Below, piece after piece: positions 26,797 through 35,357 of a stretch of 64,000 bases of DNA (position 1 is its first letter; each line of letters opens with the position of its first letter). The notes under the pieces are model-generated. The model was not told the origin of the DNA. It saw nothing but the letters and a program-made list of their open reading frames with translations, and did not search any database. The position numbers and the translations under genes are program-made. Where the stretch lies: assembly GCA_023300185.1 (NCBI GenBank), contig CP097092.1, positions 1,240,001-1,304,000 on the forward strand, read 5' to 3'. The stretch comes from Lancefieldella parvula. Its GTDB lineage: Bacteria; Actinomycetota; Coriobacteriia; Coriobacteriales; Atopobiaceae.

Positions 26797-27651
26797 TTAC
26801 GCCCTCCTCTCATGCGAGTCTTGGGCATCTTGAACAACGTCGGACGCAGGACCAAGGGACTCCGTTAAAGCAAAATCATCTAATTTTCCGCGATTGTGGT
26901 CGTGGACATGATGAGAGTCAAGGTCACAGTGAGCGCCATGAACTGCACAGTGATCATGACCGTGACCCCTACCTGCAATTTCTGTAGCTTTGTGGTCAGC
27001 AACTTCAATAACTCGACAAGCCAGCGCATCAAGAGCTGCAAGATCATGCGTAACAATAAGTACCGCAAGATCTCTAGCTGCATGGGCTTCTCGCACTAGG
27101 CTATAGAAATGATTGCGACTCTCTTTATCAAGACCAGTTGTAGGTTCGTCCAGGATAAGTAGTGATGGGTTTCCAACCAGCGCGCAGGCAAGACGAACTC
27201 TCTGGAGCTGTCCTCCAGAGAGTTCCCTAATAATACGCGTGGAAAAATCAGTCATACCTACAAGGTCAAGTGCCTCAAGCGTGCGCTCGCGACGCTCTTT
27301 TGCGCTCATCTTTACCTTTTTGGCACGAGCATACTGACTTGCATCTACTAGCTCGACGACGCTTGCAGGAAAGCGATTAACCGATTCTGAAGGAAGCTGT
27401 GGGACATAGCCTACACGCTCCCAGTCTTTAAACCGAGTCGAGGGCGTTCCAAAAAGAAGTGATTTGCCACTTGTTGGCTCAAGCTCACCCACCACAATAC
27501 GAGAGAGCGTAGATTTACCAGCTCCGTTATCACCAATAAGAGCGCAAATCTCACCTTGATGAACGTCTAAATTTACATCGCTTAAGACGCGCGTCTTCTT
27601 GTAAGAAAAACTCACGTCTTGAAGCGAGATGGCTATCTGACTTTCCTGCAA
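26797..27651 (-). CDS. Metal ABC transporter ATPase (ZnuC type) with His-rich C-terminus
   Basis: About 284 residues. Walker A is GDNGAGKSTL, signature ELSGGQLQRVRLACAL, Walker B SLLILDEPTTGLD, and the H-loop VLIVTHDLAA. It powers uptake through the adjacent permease. Unusually, the C-terminal ~60 residues hold a histidine/aspartate-rich stretch (GRGHGHDHCAVHGAHC, DSHHVHDH) that could bind metal in the cytosol. The start is uncertain: TTG at 27651 has GGAGG five bases upstream; GTG 27654 or TTG 27663 are alternatives. Confidence 0.93.
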   Translation of the reverse strand: MQESQIAISLQDVSFSYKKTRVLSDVNLDVHQGEICALIGDNGAGKSTLSRIVVGELEPTSGKSLLFGTPSTRFKDWERVGYVPQLPSESVNRFPASVVELVDASQYARAKKVKMSAKERRERTLEALDLVGMTDFSTRIIRELSGGQLQRVRLACALVGNPSLLILDEPTTGLDKESRNHFYSLVREAHAARDLAVLIVTHDLAALDALACRVIEVADHKATEIAGRGHGHDHCAVHGAHCDLDSHHVHDHNRGKLDDFALTESLGPASDVVQDAQDSHERRA

Positions 27652-27688
27652 CACGTCCTCCAAACATCCAGCCTAAGCTGGCAACACA

Positions 27689-28690
27689 CTATGCGAGAGC
27701 GCCCTCAAGAGCCTTGAGGTTCTCGCGCATAACAGAGAGGTAATCCTCGCCTGCCTTGAGCTCGTCATCAGTAAGTCCCTCAAGTGGGTTAAGCTCTTCA
27801 ACACGAGCGCCTGTTGCCTCAGCAATTGCCTGAGCAACCTTAGGACTTACCAGTTCCTCCGTAAAAATAACCTTTACATTATGCTCTTTTACGAACTCAG
27901 TAATCTCTTTCATTTCCTGAGCATTTGGCTCTGCATCTGCCTCAACACCCTCAATAGGCATCTGAGTGAGACCATAAGCCTCGCACAAATAACCAAATGC
28001 TTGGTGAGAAACAACAATGGTCTTGTTAGGTAGTGAATCCAGACCCTTATGGAACTCACTATCAAGCGTATCAAAGTCTGCATTTGCTTTATCAAGATTG
28101 GCAGCATACTCTGACTTGTGCTCAGAGTCCTTCTCGGAAAGGGCATCGCAAATATTCTTCATCTGAATCTTGGCATTCAGAGGGCTCAGCCAAACGTGAG
28201 GGTCAGTTCCGCCATGGTCGTGATCGTGGTCATGATCATGGTCGTCTTTCTTCTCCTCATGATCGTGATCATCGTCCTCTTCAAGCTCAAGAAGTTTGAC
28301 ATCTTTGCTGGTCTCAACTGCTGTAAGTTTTGTGCCAGAACCAAGTCCATCAAGTACGTCCTTGACCCAGTGCTCCATACCAGCACCGTTGTAAATCAAG
28401 AAGTCTGCTTCCTGGATAGTCTTCATATCCTTGCTGGATGGCTCCCAATCATGTGGCTCAGTACCTGCTGGAACGAGGCATGTTACCTCAGCATGATCGC
28501 CAGCGATGCGCTTTGCAAAATCATACATAGGATAAAAACTTGCAACAATGCTGAGCTTCTTCTGGTCTTTGTTATCAGAAGCTCCTTCTTGCTTTTGAGC
28601 CTCAGGCTTGCAGCCAGCAAGAATAGCACTCACGCCAAAAGCGGAAGCTACAAGTGCGCTACGACGAGAAACGGTTGGATTCAAATTCAT
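27689..28690 (-). CDS. Metal-binding lipoprotein of ABC importer (ZnuA type)
   Basis: 333 residues. The signal peptide has an SRRSALVASAFG stretch (Tat-like twin Arg) and a lipobox LAGC, so the mature protein is lipid-anchored outside. The cluster A-I binding-protein fold follows: VASFYPMYDFAKRIAGDHAE, PAGTEPHDWEPSSKD, and metal-ligand His in DPHVWLSP and VVSHQAFGYL. An acidic His-rich loop (DHDHEEKKDDHDHDHDHDHG) is typical of zinc-specific rather than manganese-specific members. The start ATG 28690 follows GGGAG. First gene of the importer operon. Confidence 0.94.
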   Translation of the reverse strand: MNLNPTVSRRSALVASAFGVSAILAGCKPEAQKQEGASDNKDQKKLSIVASFYPMYDFAKRIAGDHAEVTCLVPAGTEPHDWEPSSKDMKTIQEADFLIYNGAGMEHWVKDVLDGLGSGTKLTAVETSKDVKLLELEEDDDHDHEEKKDDHDHDHDHDHGGTDPHVWLSPLNAKIQMKNICDALSEKDSEHKSEYAANLDKANADFDTLDSEFHKGLDSLPNKTIVVSHQAFGYLCEAYGLTQMPIEGVEADAEPNAQEMKEITEFVKEHNVKVIFTEELVSPKVAQAIAEATGARVEELNPLEGLTDDELKAGEDYLSVMRENLKALEGALA

Positions 28691-29016
28691 GTTACATCTC
28701 CCAAAACTATAAAAACCAATATGGTGTAGTGCCAAATTCTTCAAACAAAATTGCGCGATTACCATTACTACCAAGCATAAAAACATGGCGAGAAACCCGT
28801 GTTTCTCGTTACTTCATTGCCTTTCTACTCACTTCTCATCATCTGAACATGCATTCATACTTCCCCTTTAGCACGAAAGCGGGCTGTCATCCGACAGTCC
28901 GCTTTCTAAAAGTTAGCCTTAGTATACATATTCCAATTCAAGTCAACGATAAATTTTTTATCTTTTCCGCAAACGGAACTGGAATAAACAGGTTAACTGT
29001 TTTATCTCTTGCTAAC
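28691..29016 (-). promoter_or_regulatory. Promoter and long leader of the metal importer operon
   Basis: On the minus strand TTGACT (28941-28946) stands upstream of TATACT (28921-28926) and TACTAA, giving a plausible sigma-70 promoter (16-base spacing for TACTAA). Overlapping it, CTAAGGCTAAC (28912-28922) resembles the core of DtxR/MntR-family operators. The ~220-base transcript leader then starts almost directly with a 14-bp hairpin (28875-28906) and contains a second hairpin built from GGCGAGAAAC...GTTTCTCG (28787-28808). Confidence 0.5.
28875..28906. other. Strong hairpin at the 5' end of the metal importer leader
   Basis: GAAAGCGGGCTGTC and GACAGTCCGCTTTC pair 13 of 14 positions around ATCC. 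Neither strand has a T run right after it, so a structural or regulatory RNA element fits better than a terminator. Confidence 0.6.
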
Positions 29017-29661
29017 CTACTGATCTTTCTCCGCATACGGAGTAATAATCAGATCTCCACTATTATACTCACCCAAATAAACCTCTGAAGCAGACTTATA
29101 ACCTTGATGCTCAAGTTCTCTTTCAAGCCAATTCTCTTCCAGGTCCAGCGTCTCAAGAATGTTTGTCTGAACTTGTCCGTCAGTAATAAGCGGGAATCTA
29201 ACGTTCTCTTCTCCTTTTTTAACAATAATCAACTGTCCATTTTGCTCAAGAATGGCACGCTTAACGTCTGAGATATAATTCACTCCTGCCTGGCGAAGCT
29301 TCAGCGACACATCGTAGGCAGTGAGACCCATAGACCTACAGTTGTCTACAAGCAGCTTGCCCTTATCAATAACAATAACAGGACGTCCATCAATCAACTG
29401 CTTGACCAGCATATTGTTTGTTCTCAACCATTTGAGAACCATAACAATAATGAGCCAAATAAGCAGGACAAGGGTGAACTGCAAAATGGTAATTGAACTG
29501 TTGTAGATCATGCCGCCAACAATGCCGCCAAGTACAAAGTTTTGAACCTGGTCAATTGCTGCAGTTGGTGCTAGGTTTCCTTTTCCGCTGACGTTAATTG
29601 CCAGAACAAGCGAGAAAAGACCGATGCACAATTTAATGGCAACTTCTAAATAAAAGTTCAT
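29017..29661 (-). CDS. DUF421 (YetF-like) membrane protein
   Basis: 214 residues. Three N-terminal hydrophobic segments (IKLCIGLFSLVLAI, NFVLGGIVGGMIYNSSI, LVLLIWLIIVMVLKW) precede the soluble DUF421 domain with GRPVIVIDKGKLLVDNCR and NGQLIIVKKGEENV. Family members such as B. subtilis YetF/YdfS are membrane proteins linked to spore or envelope functions without a proven biochemical role. The ATG at 29661 follows GAGGAG. It lies 4 bases after DUF3290, a pairing widely seen in low-G+C Gram-positives, so the two probably form a complex. Confidence 0.9.
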   Translation of the reverse strand: MNFYLEVAIKLCIGLFSLVLAINVSGKGNLAPTAAIDQVQNFVLGGIVGGMIYNSSITILQFTLVLLIWLIIVMVLKWLRTNNMLVKQLIDGRPVIVIDKGKLLVDNCRSMGLTAYDVSLKLRQAGVNYISDVKRAILEQNGQLIIVKKGEENVRFPLITDGQVQTNILETLDLEENWLERELEHQGYKSASEVYLGEYNSGDLIITPYAEKDQ

Positions 29662-29665
29662 CAAT

Positions 29666-30109
29666 CTACTCCTCTACATGCTTAATGTCATTACCAATGA
29701 GATTGATCTGTTCAATGACATAGTCATTCTCGGTATTTTTCAAAACGTGATAATACTTACCGTCAACCTCAAGATACGAGGGATTTCCCTGGCTATCAAA
29801 GGCGACGTACACGTGGTCAAAATCAACCTCAAGACGTCGAGCGAAGCTTTCTTGTGAGGAAACAATTGACTCATAGTGCTTACTTGTCTGATTGACCTCT
29901 AGCACACGATCAAGCTGTAGAAGTCCAAGAAAGATTAATGAGAACAGCGCAATAAGCGCCAGCTCACGATACTTAGAATTCTTTCTATCGCGCATGTAAT
30001 GCACAAGCGAGAAGATCATTAGAAGTGCAACAAGGCCAAATAGAACAAGCTGAGTCCAGTCAAATACTGTTGCATGGTGAATTAAATAGTTATGGGAATA
30101 GAACTCCAT
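29666..30109 (-). CDS. DUF3290 membrane protein
   Basis: 147 residues with two hydrophobic segments near the N-terminus (WTQLVLFGLVALLMIFSLV, ELALIALFSLIFLGLL) and a soluble C-terminal domain (DFDHVYVAFDSQGNPSYLEV). This matches the DUF3290 family, regularly encoded next to DUF421. Function is unknown. It lies 37 bases after the deacetylase gene and may be read from the amino-sugar operon, though it need not serve it. Confidence 0.88.
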   Translation of the reverse strand: MEFYSHNYLIHHATVFDWTQLVLFGLVALLMIFSLVHYMRDRKNSKYRELALIALFSLIFLGLLQLDRVLEVNQTSKHYESIVSSQESFARRLEVDFDHVYVAFDSQGNPSYLEVDGKYYHVLKNTENDYVIEQINLIGNDIKHVEE

Positions 30110-30146
30110 AGGCTTCCTTTAGTTTGCATTACTCAAGATTTGCTGC

Positions 30147-31313
30147 TTAAGCCTTGTAAACGCTCTTTCCTCCAAGGAACGTCTCTTCAAGCTGAAGATC
30201 TTTTGTAACAACAATAAAGTCAGCATCATATCCAGGACGGATGAAGCCACAAACATCATCAATTCCACAAGAGCGAGCTGGGTTTTCTGAAGCCATACGA
30301 ACCGCTTCTTCAGCAGAAACAATACCCCAGTCAAAGACGTTCTTCACGCCTTCAAACAGACGAAGGATTGAACCAGCAAGGCTATGAGACTCATCCATCA
30401 GACGAGCAGTTCCGCCTTCAACAACAACAGGGAAATCGCCAAGTTTGTACTGTCCATTAGGCATACCACCTGCACGCATGCAGTCTGTAATAAGAACGGT
30501 ATGGTCATATCCCTTTGCATTTACCAGAGCGCGAACAGCAATAGGATTAAGGTGATGGCCGTCGCAAATAGCCTCTGCATAGGTACCGTGGGTGGTCATT
30601 GCAGCACCAACCATACCTGGCTCACGGTGGTGAAGACCGCTCATGCCGTTATAGGTGTGAACAAAGATATCTGCACCAGCGTTTACGCAGGCAAGAGCTT
30701 CCTCATACGTTGCATCGGAGTGACCAAGTGCAACATGAACACCGCGGTCTGCCATCTCTGCACAGAACTCTGGAGCGCCATCGCGCTCTGGAGCAATAGC
30801 AATCTTGGCAATCCAGCCGTCAGCACGCTCCTGCCACTCATCAAAGACCTCTACATCTGGATCAAGGAAGTACGCAGGATTCTGGGCACCCTTGTGTTTC
30901 TCGGTAAAGAAAGGTCCCTCTAGGAAGATGCCCTGGATGCGAGCAGCATCAATACCGTTTGCCGCAATTCCCTCTGCTGCATCAGCAACGGACTCACAAG
31001 CATCACCAGTCTGCTGAACGCTTGCGGTTAGTGTTGTTGGAAGCCAAGAAGTTACACCGTTAGAGAGCAGGCCCTGAGCAATCTCAATGACGCCATCAGG
31101 ATCGCAATCCATGATGTCATGGTCCAGGAAGCCATGGATATGGGTATCAACAAGGCCAGGCGCTACCCAAGAACCAGTACGATCAACAATCTCGCAGTCT
31201 GGCTTCTCTTTAGTGAAATGACCAAATACACCATCTTCTACGAGCAAATATCCTGGACCAGAAGTTGCTCCTGGTAAAAAGAACTTATCTGCTTTAACTG
31301 CAAATGTACTCAT
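30147..31313 (-). CDS. nagA: N-acetylglucosamine/galactosamine-6-phosphate deacetylase
   Basis: 388 residues. It removes acetate from GlcNAc-6-P or GalNAc-6-P. Amidohydrolase landmarks: APGLVDTHIHGFLDHDIMD, FLEGPFFTEKHKGAQNP (metal Glu), VALGHSDATYEEAL (His), HTYNGMSGLHHREPG, CDGHHL and ITDCMRAGGM (catalytic Asp). In this locus, next to AgaS and a mannose-family PTS, the GalNAc-specific name AgaA may be more accurate; sequence alone does not decide. The start ATG 31313 follows GAGG six bases upstream. Confidence 0.94.
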   Translation of the reverse strand: MSTFAVKADKFFLPGATSGPGYLLVEDGVFGHFTKEKPDCEIVDRTGSWVAPGLVDTHIHGFLDHDIMDCDPDGVIEIAQGLLSNGVTSWLPTTLTASVQQTGDACESVADAAEGIAANGIDAARIQGIFLEGPFFTEKHKGAQNPAYFLDPDVEVFDEWQERADGWIAKIAIAPERDGAPEFCAEMADRGVHVALGHSDATYEEALACVNAGADIFVHTYNGMSGLHHREPGMVGAAMTTHGTYAEAICDGHHLNPIAVRALVNAKGYDHTVLITDCMRAGGMPNGQYKLGDFPVVVEGGTARLMDESHSLAGSILRLFEGVKNVFDWGIVSAEEAVRMASENPARSCGIDDVCGFIRPGYDADFIVVTKDLQLEETFLGGKSVYKA

Positions 31314-31370
31314 ACGTACCTCAATCATTCTCAAAAGGACGCGCCATAGGCACGTCCTTCTTAGTAATTC

Positions 31371-32537
31371 CTATAGTGAGTGAATTGTAACACCCTTAAC
31401 CACTCGATTAACCTGACCAGTTGGAGAAGGTGTGTCCGGTTTGTTATTGACACGAACTGAGTTTAAGAGTGCCACCACTTGAGCAACCATTACAAAAGGC
31501 AGTGCCAAATAAGGTGCTGGTAGAGGCTCTGTGAATACTGGAAGACTAAACGTTCTTCCCGTAAAGTTTGTTGTCCCCTCTTGCTCAATACCAATAGTCA
31601 GAGCAGCAATCTGGTCCCCCTTAATCTCGTCAAGAATATCCAGATCATATTGACGCGTATAAGGGTTATTGGAAACAAAATCAAACACCAGGGTGTGCTC
31701 GTCGACAAACGACTTTGGTCCGTGGCGATATCCCATTGAGGAATCCCACGACGTTGCATTAATACCAGCTGCAAGCTCCAAAATCTTAAGCTGAGCCTCA
31801 TGAGCAAGGCCCACAAAAGGACCAGAACCCAGATAGGTAATGCGGTTGAAATCGCTCTTGAGCCACTCAGCAATCTCTTCCTCGCGCTCAATTACCTGCC
31901 TACCCAGCTCAGCAGCATCAGAAATCCAAGCCTTCTTCTGCTGGTCATCAGCACTATCAAATACCAGAGTTGCAAGAAGTGTCATACAGCTATAAGAGCC
32001 GGTCATAGCAAAGCCCTGGTCATTTGCACCAGGAATAAGAAGCAGCAATGTATCGTCTTTACCTGCGGATTCAACGGCAAGTTTTCCTTCAGGAGCGCAG
32101 GTAATATTGATGAGTAAAAGATTTTTAACAATCTTACGGGCAATATTTACGGCAGCAAGACTCTCTGGACTATTACCAGAGCGTGCAAAAGAAACCAAGA
32201 CCGTTGGATCATCTGGATCAAGGCTGCCATAAGGATCAGAAACAATATCAGTAGTTGCAACAGACGCAAACTCAAAAGAGCTCTTCTCGCCATGAGAACG
32301 AAGATACGGAGTAATGGTATCGCCTACATAAGCCGAGGTGCCTGCACCCGTAAAGACCACACGGGTACGACGACCCTCGCCAAGATTGCGAGCACGCTCG
32401 ACAAACTGTTTAATTGCAGAAAGGTTCTCCTGATAAATGCCAAAGGTAGATACCCAAAGCTCAGGCTGCTGCTTAATCTCGGCAGTTGTAATATGAGCGC
32501 CTAGTGCCTTTAGCTCTTCTTGGCTCTTCTTAAACAT
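31371..32537 (-). CDS. agaS: SIS-domain sugar-phosphate isomerase/deaminase (AgaS type)
   Basis: 388 residues with two SIS domains. The first has VVFTGAGTSAYVGDTITPYL and SFARSGNSPESLAAVN, the second YLGSGPFVGLAHEAQLKILE and a conserved GYRHGPKSFVDEHTLV. AgaS converts galactosamine-6-phosphate to tagatose-6-phosphate plus ammonia. Its place between a GntR regulator and the deacetylase, with tagatose kinase and aldolase genes 5 kb away, supports AgaS over GlmS-like or FrlB-like alternatives. The start follows AGAAGGG. Confidence 0.9.
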   Translation of the reverse strand: MFKKSQEELKALGAHITTAEIKQQPELWVSTFGIYQENLSAIKQFVERARNLGEGRRTRVVFTGAGTSAYVGDTITPYLRSHGEKSSFEFASVATTDIVSDPYGSLDPDDPTVLVSFARSGNSPESLAAVNIARKIVKNLLLINITCAPEGKLAVESAGKDDTLLLLIPGANDQGFAMTGSYSCMTLLATLVFDSADDQQKKAWISDAAELGRQVIEREEEIAEWLKSDFNRITYLGSGPFVGLAHEAQLKILELAAGINATSWDSSMGYRHGPKSFVDEHTLVFDFVSNNPYTRQYDLDILDEIKGDQIAALTIGIEQEGTTNFTGRTFSLPVFTEPLPAPYLALPFVMVAQVVALLNSVRVNNKPDTPSPTGQVNRVVKGVTIHSL

Positions 32538-32559
32538 TGATATCCCTTCTCACAGCTAT

Positions 32560-33288
32560 TTAACTGCGTGTATGTACAATTTTGTATCTAAACTGATCCG
32601 CACGAGCCACGCTTAGTGTGAACTCAACAATGATATTTCTGTCATTGTACGTGGTGCGTGTGAGACTCAAAACAGGCGAGCCTTCAGAAATTTGCAATAA
32701 AGTGGCGTCATCCGAGCGAGCAATTGAAGCCTTGAACTCCTCTTCTGCTACACCAATCTTTATGTTGTAGTCTTCTTCAAAAATTTGGTAGAGAGATTTT
32801 TGCTCAACATCATGAGCAGTAAGCGAGAAAAACTGTGAAACTGGAAGATACGTTACTTCCAGCATCATAGGCACGTCATCGGCACTTCTTAAACGCTTGA
32901 TGCGGAAGAGTTTCTCGCCAAGGATAACGTGCATATGCTGGGCTAAGAACTTATTAGCCTCAATAGTGTCAAACTCCAGAATAGTTGTCTTAGGAACGCG
33001 ACCTAACTGACGCTGCTGGTCAGTAAAGCTATAGCCGCCCATAAGGTCTGTTGCACGTTCAGAAACGTCTGCAACAAAGGTACCGCGGCCACGCTGACGA
33101 TAAATGAGCCCCATGTGTTCAAGCTCTTGCAGTGCAAGTCTTACCGTGGTGCGAGAAAGTCCGTAGGAATCGGAGAGCTCACGCTCAGAAGGAAGTGGAT
33201 CATCTGGATCCATCTCGTTCTCAATACGATAGCGCAGCATATTTGCTAGCTGCTCGTAGAGTGGCTGTCTTCCCATAAACGTTGTCAT
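32560..33288 (-). CDS. GntR-family (HutC/UTRA) regulator of the amino-sugar locus
   Basis: 242 residues. The N-terminal winged helix (PLYEQLANMLRYRIENEMDP, LPSERELSDSYGLSRTTVRL) is followed by a UTRA ligand domain (KTTILEFDTIEANKFL, EVTYLPVSQFF, FTLSVARADQFRYKIV). HutC-subfamily regulators in such loci sense GlcN-6-P, GalN-6-P or similar and usually repress. It is placed in the operon it probably controls, ahead of agaS and nagA. The repeat cluster at 36861-36887 is a candidate operator. ATG 33288 follows AGGAGAG. Confidence 0.93.
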   Translation of the reverse strand: MTTFMGRQPLYEQLANMLRYRIENEMDPDDPLPSERELSDSYGLSRTTVRLALQELEHMGLIYRQRGRGTFVADVSERATDLMGGYSFTDQQRQLGRVPKTTILEFDTIEANKFLAQHMHVILGEKLFRIKRLRSADDVPMMLEVTYLPVSQFFSLTAHDVEQKSLYQIFEEDYNIKIGVAEEEFKASIARSDDATLLQISEGSPVLSLTRTTYNDRNIIVEFTLSVARADQFRYKIVHTRS

Positions 33289-33307
33289 CAAAACTCTCCT
33301 ATAAAAG

Positions 33308-33334
33308 ACGGGTGCCCACTAAGTGGGCACCCGT
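33308..33334 (-). terminator. Terminator between PTS genes and the GntR gene
   Basis: ACGGGTGCCCACT and AGTGGGCACCCGT form a perfect 13-bp stem with a one-base loop, followed on the minus strand by CTTTTAT. It separates the PTS genes from the regulator and catabolic genes, so these would be made at a lower level by read-through or from their own promoter. Confidence 0.85.
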
Positions 33335-33343
33335 CACACTTAC

Positions 33344-34423
33344 TTAACCCCAAATATATGGGAGAACGCCAAAGCCAGAACCAAGAAGTGCAATTACCAG
33401 AAGCAGGCAGATGCACATGATTGGAGTCCAGTTACGCTTTGCCATGAGATAGTACAGGCAAAGGGTAAGAGCCAGTGGGATAAGCTTTGGGCAAACGCCG
33501 TCGAGGATCTTCTGGATGTCAATGGAGACAGGAGAAGTAACTTCCTCGCCAACAGTTACCAGGTTAACACCGTTGCCGACTGGAGCAATAGCAGTAGTGC
33601 CGTCCTTGCCGTCAGCAGTCTTGCCGCCGATGAACTTAACGGACTCAGGATTCTTCTTGTAGTCAGAATAAGAACCCTCAGCAAAGAGTGCCTTGTCATA
33701 CTGACCAGAAGCAAGCTGCTCGTCAGAAAGAGTTACCTGAGAAAGAACAACGCTGTGTGTCTCACCGTTAGGGATATTTGCGCCAGCGCCAAGCTTGGTT
33801 CCACCGTAGCAGACAACCAGGCAGCCAACAACAAAGACGCCCAGGATAGAAGCAGCACGAGTGAACTCTTTTGCGTTCTCGGTGAGCAGGGTAATTGCGT
33901 CAGTACCCATCTTGTAAGAAAGATTCATCAGCCAATAACGTACAGCAAACTGTGCGATGTTGAAGATGATAAGGAACAAGAATGGTGCAAAGACATTGCC
34001 AGAAATTGCCATGTTAGAGGTAATACCAGCAGTAATTGGAACAAGGGTGAACCAGAACAGTGCGTCACCAATGCCGCCCAGAGGACCCATTGCAGAAACG
34101 CGGACTGCACGAATGGTTGGGATATCCAGCTTGTTCTGCTCAAGAGAGAGAACAATACCCATAACAAAAGTGACCAAGAATGGGTGGGTGTTGTAGAACT
34201 CAAGGTTGTGACTCATGGAAGCAGCAAGGTCATCCTTGTTGTCGCCGTGAATCTTCTCAAGACCAGGGAGGATACCGTAAAGCCAACCAGCTGCCTGCAT
34301 TCTCTCGTAGTTGAAGGAAGCCTGCAGGAACAGGGAGCGCCATACCATCTTGTTGAGCGTCTTCTGATCAAGTGGCTCAGCAGGAGTGGTGTTCTGATAG
34401 GTATCAGGAATATTAAATGCCAT
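33344..34423 (-). CDS. PTS mannose/fructose/sorbose-family IID component
   Basis: 359 residues. This membrane subunit, with IIC, imports and helps phosphorylate the sugar. IID hallmarks are QASFNYERMQAAGWLYGILP, NTHPFLVTFVMGIVLSLEQN and AMGPLGGIGDALFWFTLVPI. It is longer than E. coli ManZ (~286 residues) because of a ~70-residue insert (ANIPNGETHSVVLSQVTLSD ... GTTAIAPVGNGVNLVTVGEE) between the C-terminal hydrophobic segments; such long IID proteins occur in GalNAc-type systems. ATG 34423 overlaps the IIC end and follows GGAGGTGA. Confidence 0.93.
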   Translation of the reverse strand: MAFNIPDTYQNTTPAEPLDQKTLNKMVWRSLFLQASFNYERMQAAGWLYGILPGLEKIHGDNKDDLAASMSHNLEFYNTHPFLVTFVMGIVLSLEQNKLDIPTIRAVRVSAMGPLGGIGDALFWFTLVPITAGITSNMAISGNVFAPFLFLIIFNIAQFAVRYWLMNLSYKMGTDAITLLTENAKEFTRAASILGVFVVGCLVVCYGGTKLGAGANIPNGETHSVVLSQVTLSDEQLASGQYDKALFAEGSYSDYKKNPESVKFIGGKTADGKDGTTAIAPVGNGVNLVTVGEEVTSPVSIDIQKILDGVCPKLIPLALTLCLYYLMAKRNWTPIMCICLLLVIALLGSGFGVLPYIWG

Positions 34424-35219
34424 CTTCGAAGTCACCTCCAGCAACAACAGCAGGAGCAGCATTCTTCATCTTGGTCTGGAGCTGGTAATCCCAGAATGCG
34501 ATACCAAAGCCGATGAGAGCAAGAAGCAGAAGTGCTGGACCAGAGAGCTCAGGAATGCTGATAAATACGATTGCAGCTGCAAAGCCCATGAGGAAGAAGC
34601 CCCAAAGCTCGCGAGAAACCATAACCTTCAGCAGGATTGCAAAGCCGACGAAGCGCATCATGCCACCAGCGACGGACAGTGCATTCATGAGCCACTTTGG
34701 AATTGCCGTGGTGATCTGAGTGCCAAATGCAGCACCACCCAGGAAGAACAGGGTAACAATGACACCAAAGAAAAGACCAAGGGCTGCCATTGCGCCGTAG
34801 TTAATACGAGCAATTCCCTTAGGATCGGCCTTCTCGGCGTATGCATCAGCAGTTGCCATTACAGGGGACATAATGGTAAAGATGATGGTTACTGCATACT
34901 GACCAAGCAGAGAGAATGGAATTGCTGCAGCTACAGCGGCCATTGGCTCAAGCTTAGTAGTGATTGCAAAGACTGCAGACATAATGCCGCCGATAACAGC
35001 GTTAGGTGGCTGAGCACCACCAACAGGCATGTTGCCGATGGTCATAAGCTGATAGGTACCACCAACAATGAGACCAGTCTGAACGTCACCAAGAATCAAA
35101 CCAACCAAAAAACCAGTTACGATTGGCTGGTAAAGAGACTCGAGGAAACTAAACTGATCGATGCCAGCGATAAACGCAACGATGAAAATTAATAACACCT
35201 GAATAGGGCTAACATCCAT
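34413..35219 (-). CDS. PTS mannose/fructose/sorbose-family IIC component
   Basis: 268 residues, strongly hydrophobic. IIC signature segments are LLIFIVAFIAGIDQFSFLES, PIVTGFLVGLILGDVQTGLI and GGTYQLMTIGNMPVGGAQPP. With IID it forms the permease of the phosphotransferase system. ATG 35219 is preceded by GGAGGAG; it overlaps IID by 11 bases, so production of the two is coupled. Confidence 0.94.
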   Translation of the reverse strand: MDVSPIQVLLIFIVAFIAGIDQFSFLESLYQPIVTGFLVGLILGDVQTGLIVGGTYQLMTIGNMPVGGAQPPNAVIGGIMSAVFAITTKLEPMAAVAAAIPFSLLGQYAVTIIFTIMSPVMATADAYAEKADPKGIARINYGAMAALGLFFGVIVTLFFLGGAAFGTQITTAIPKWLMNALSVAGGMMRFVGFAILLKVMVSRELWGFFLMGFAAAIVFISIPELSGPALLLLALIGFGIAFWDYQLQTKMKNAAPAVVAGGDFEDGI

Positions 35220-35357
35220 CTTAACTCCTCCTTTCAAACACACCATAACTACCGATGACGATGATCGGCAGACTATCCGAATACCTTTGCCAACCTGCTA
35301 GAAACGTTGCACCATTGCAACTTTTTGTAATCTCTACCAGGAAGTTGCGCGCAAAAC

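Noticed and set aside
28186..28386. Histidine- and methionine-rich frames around the ZnuA-type gene
   Set aside because: They are shifted or antisense readings of the CAT/GAT-rich codons of the His-rich loop.
33323..34516. A 397-codon open frame on the plus strand opposite the PTS IID gene
   Set aside because: It is fully antisense to a well-recognised IID protein, resembles no family, and such long antisense frames follow from the codon bias of the sense gene.
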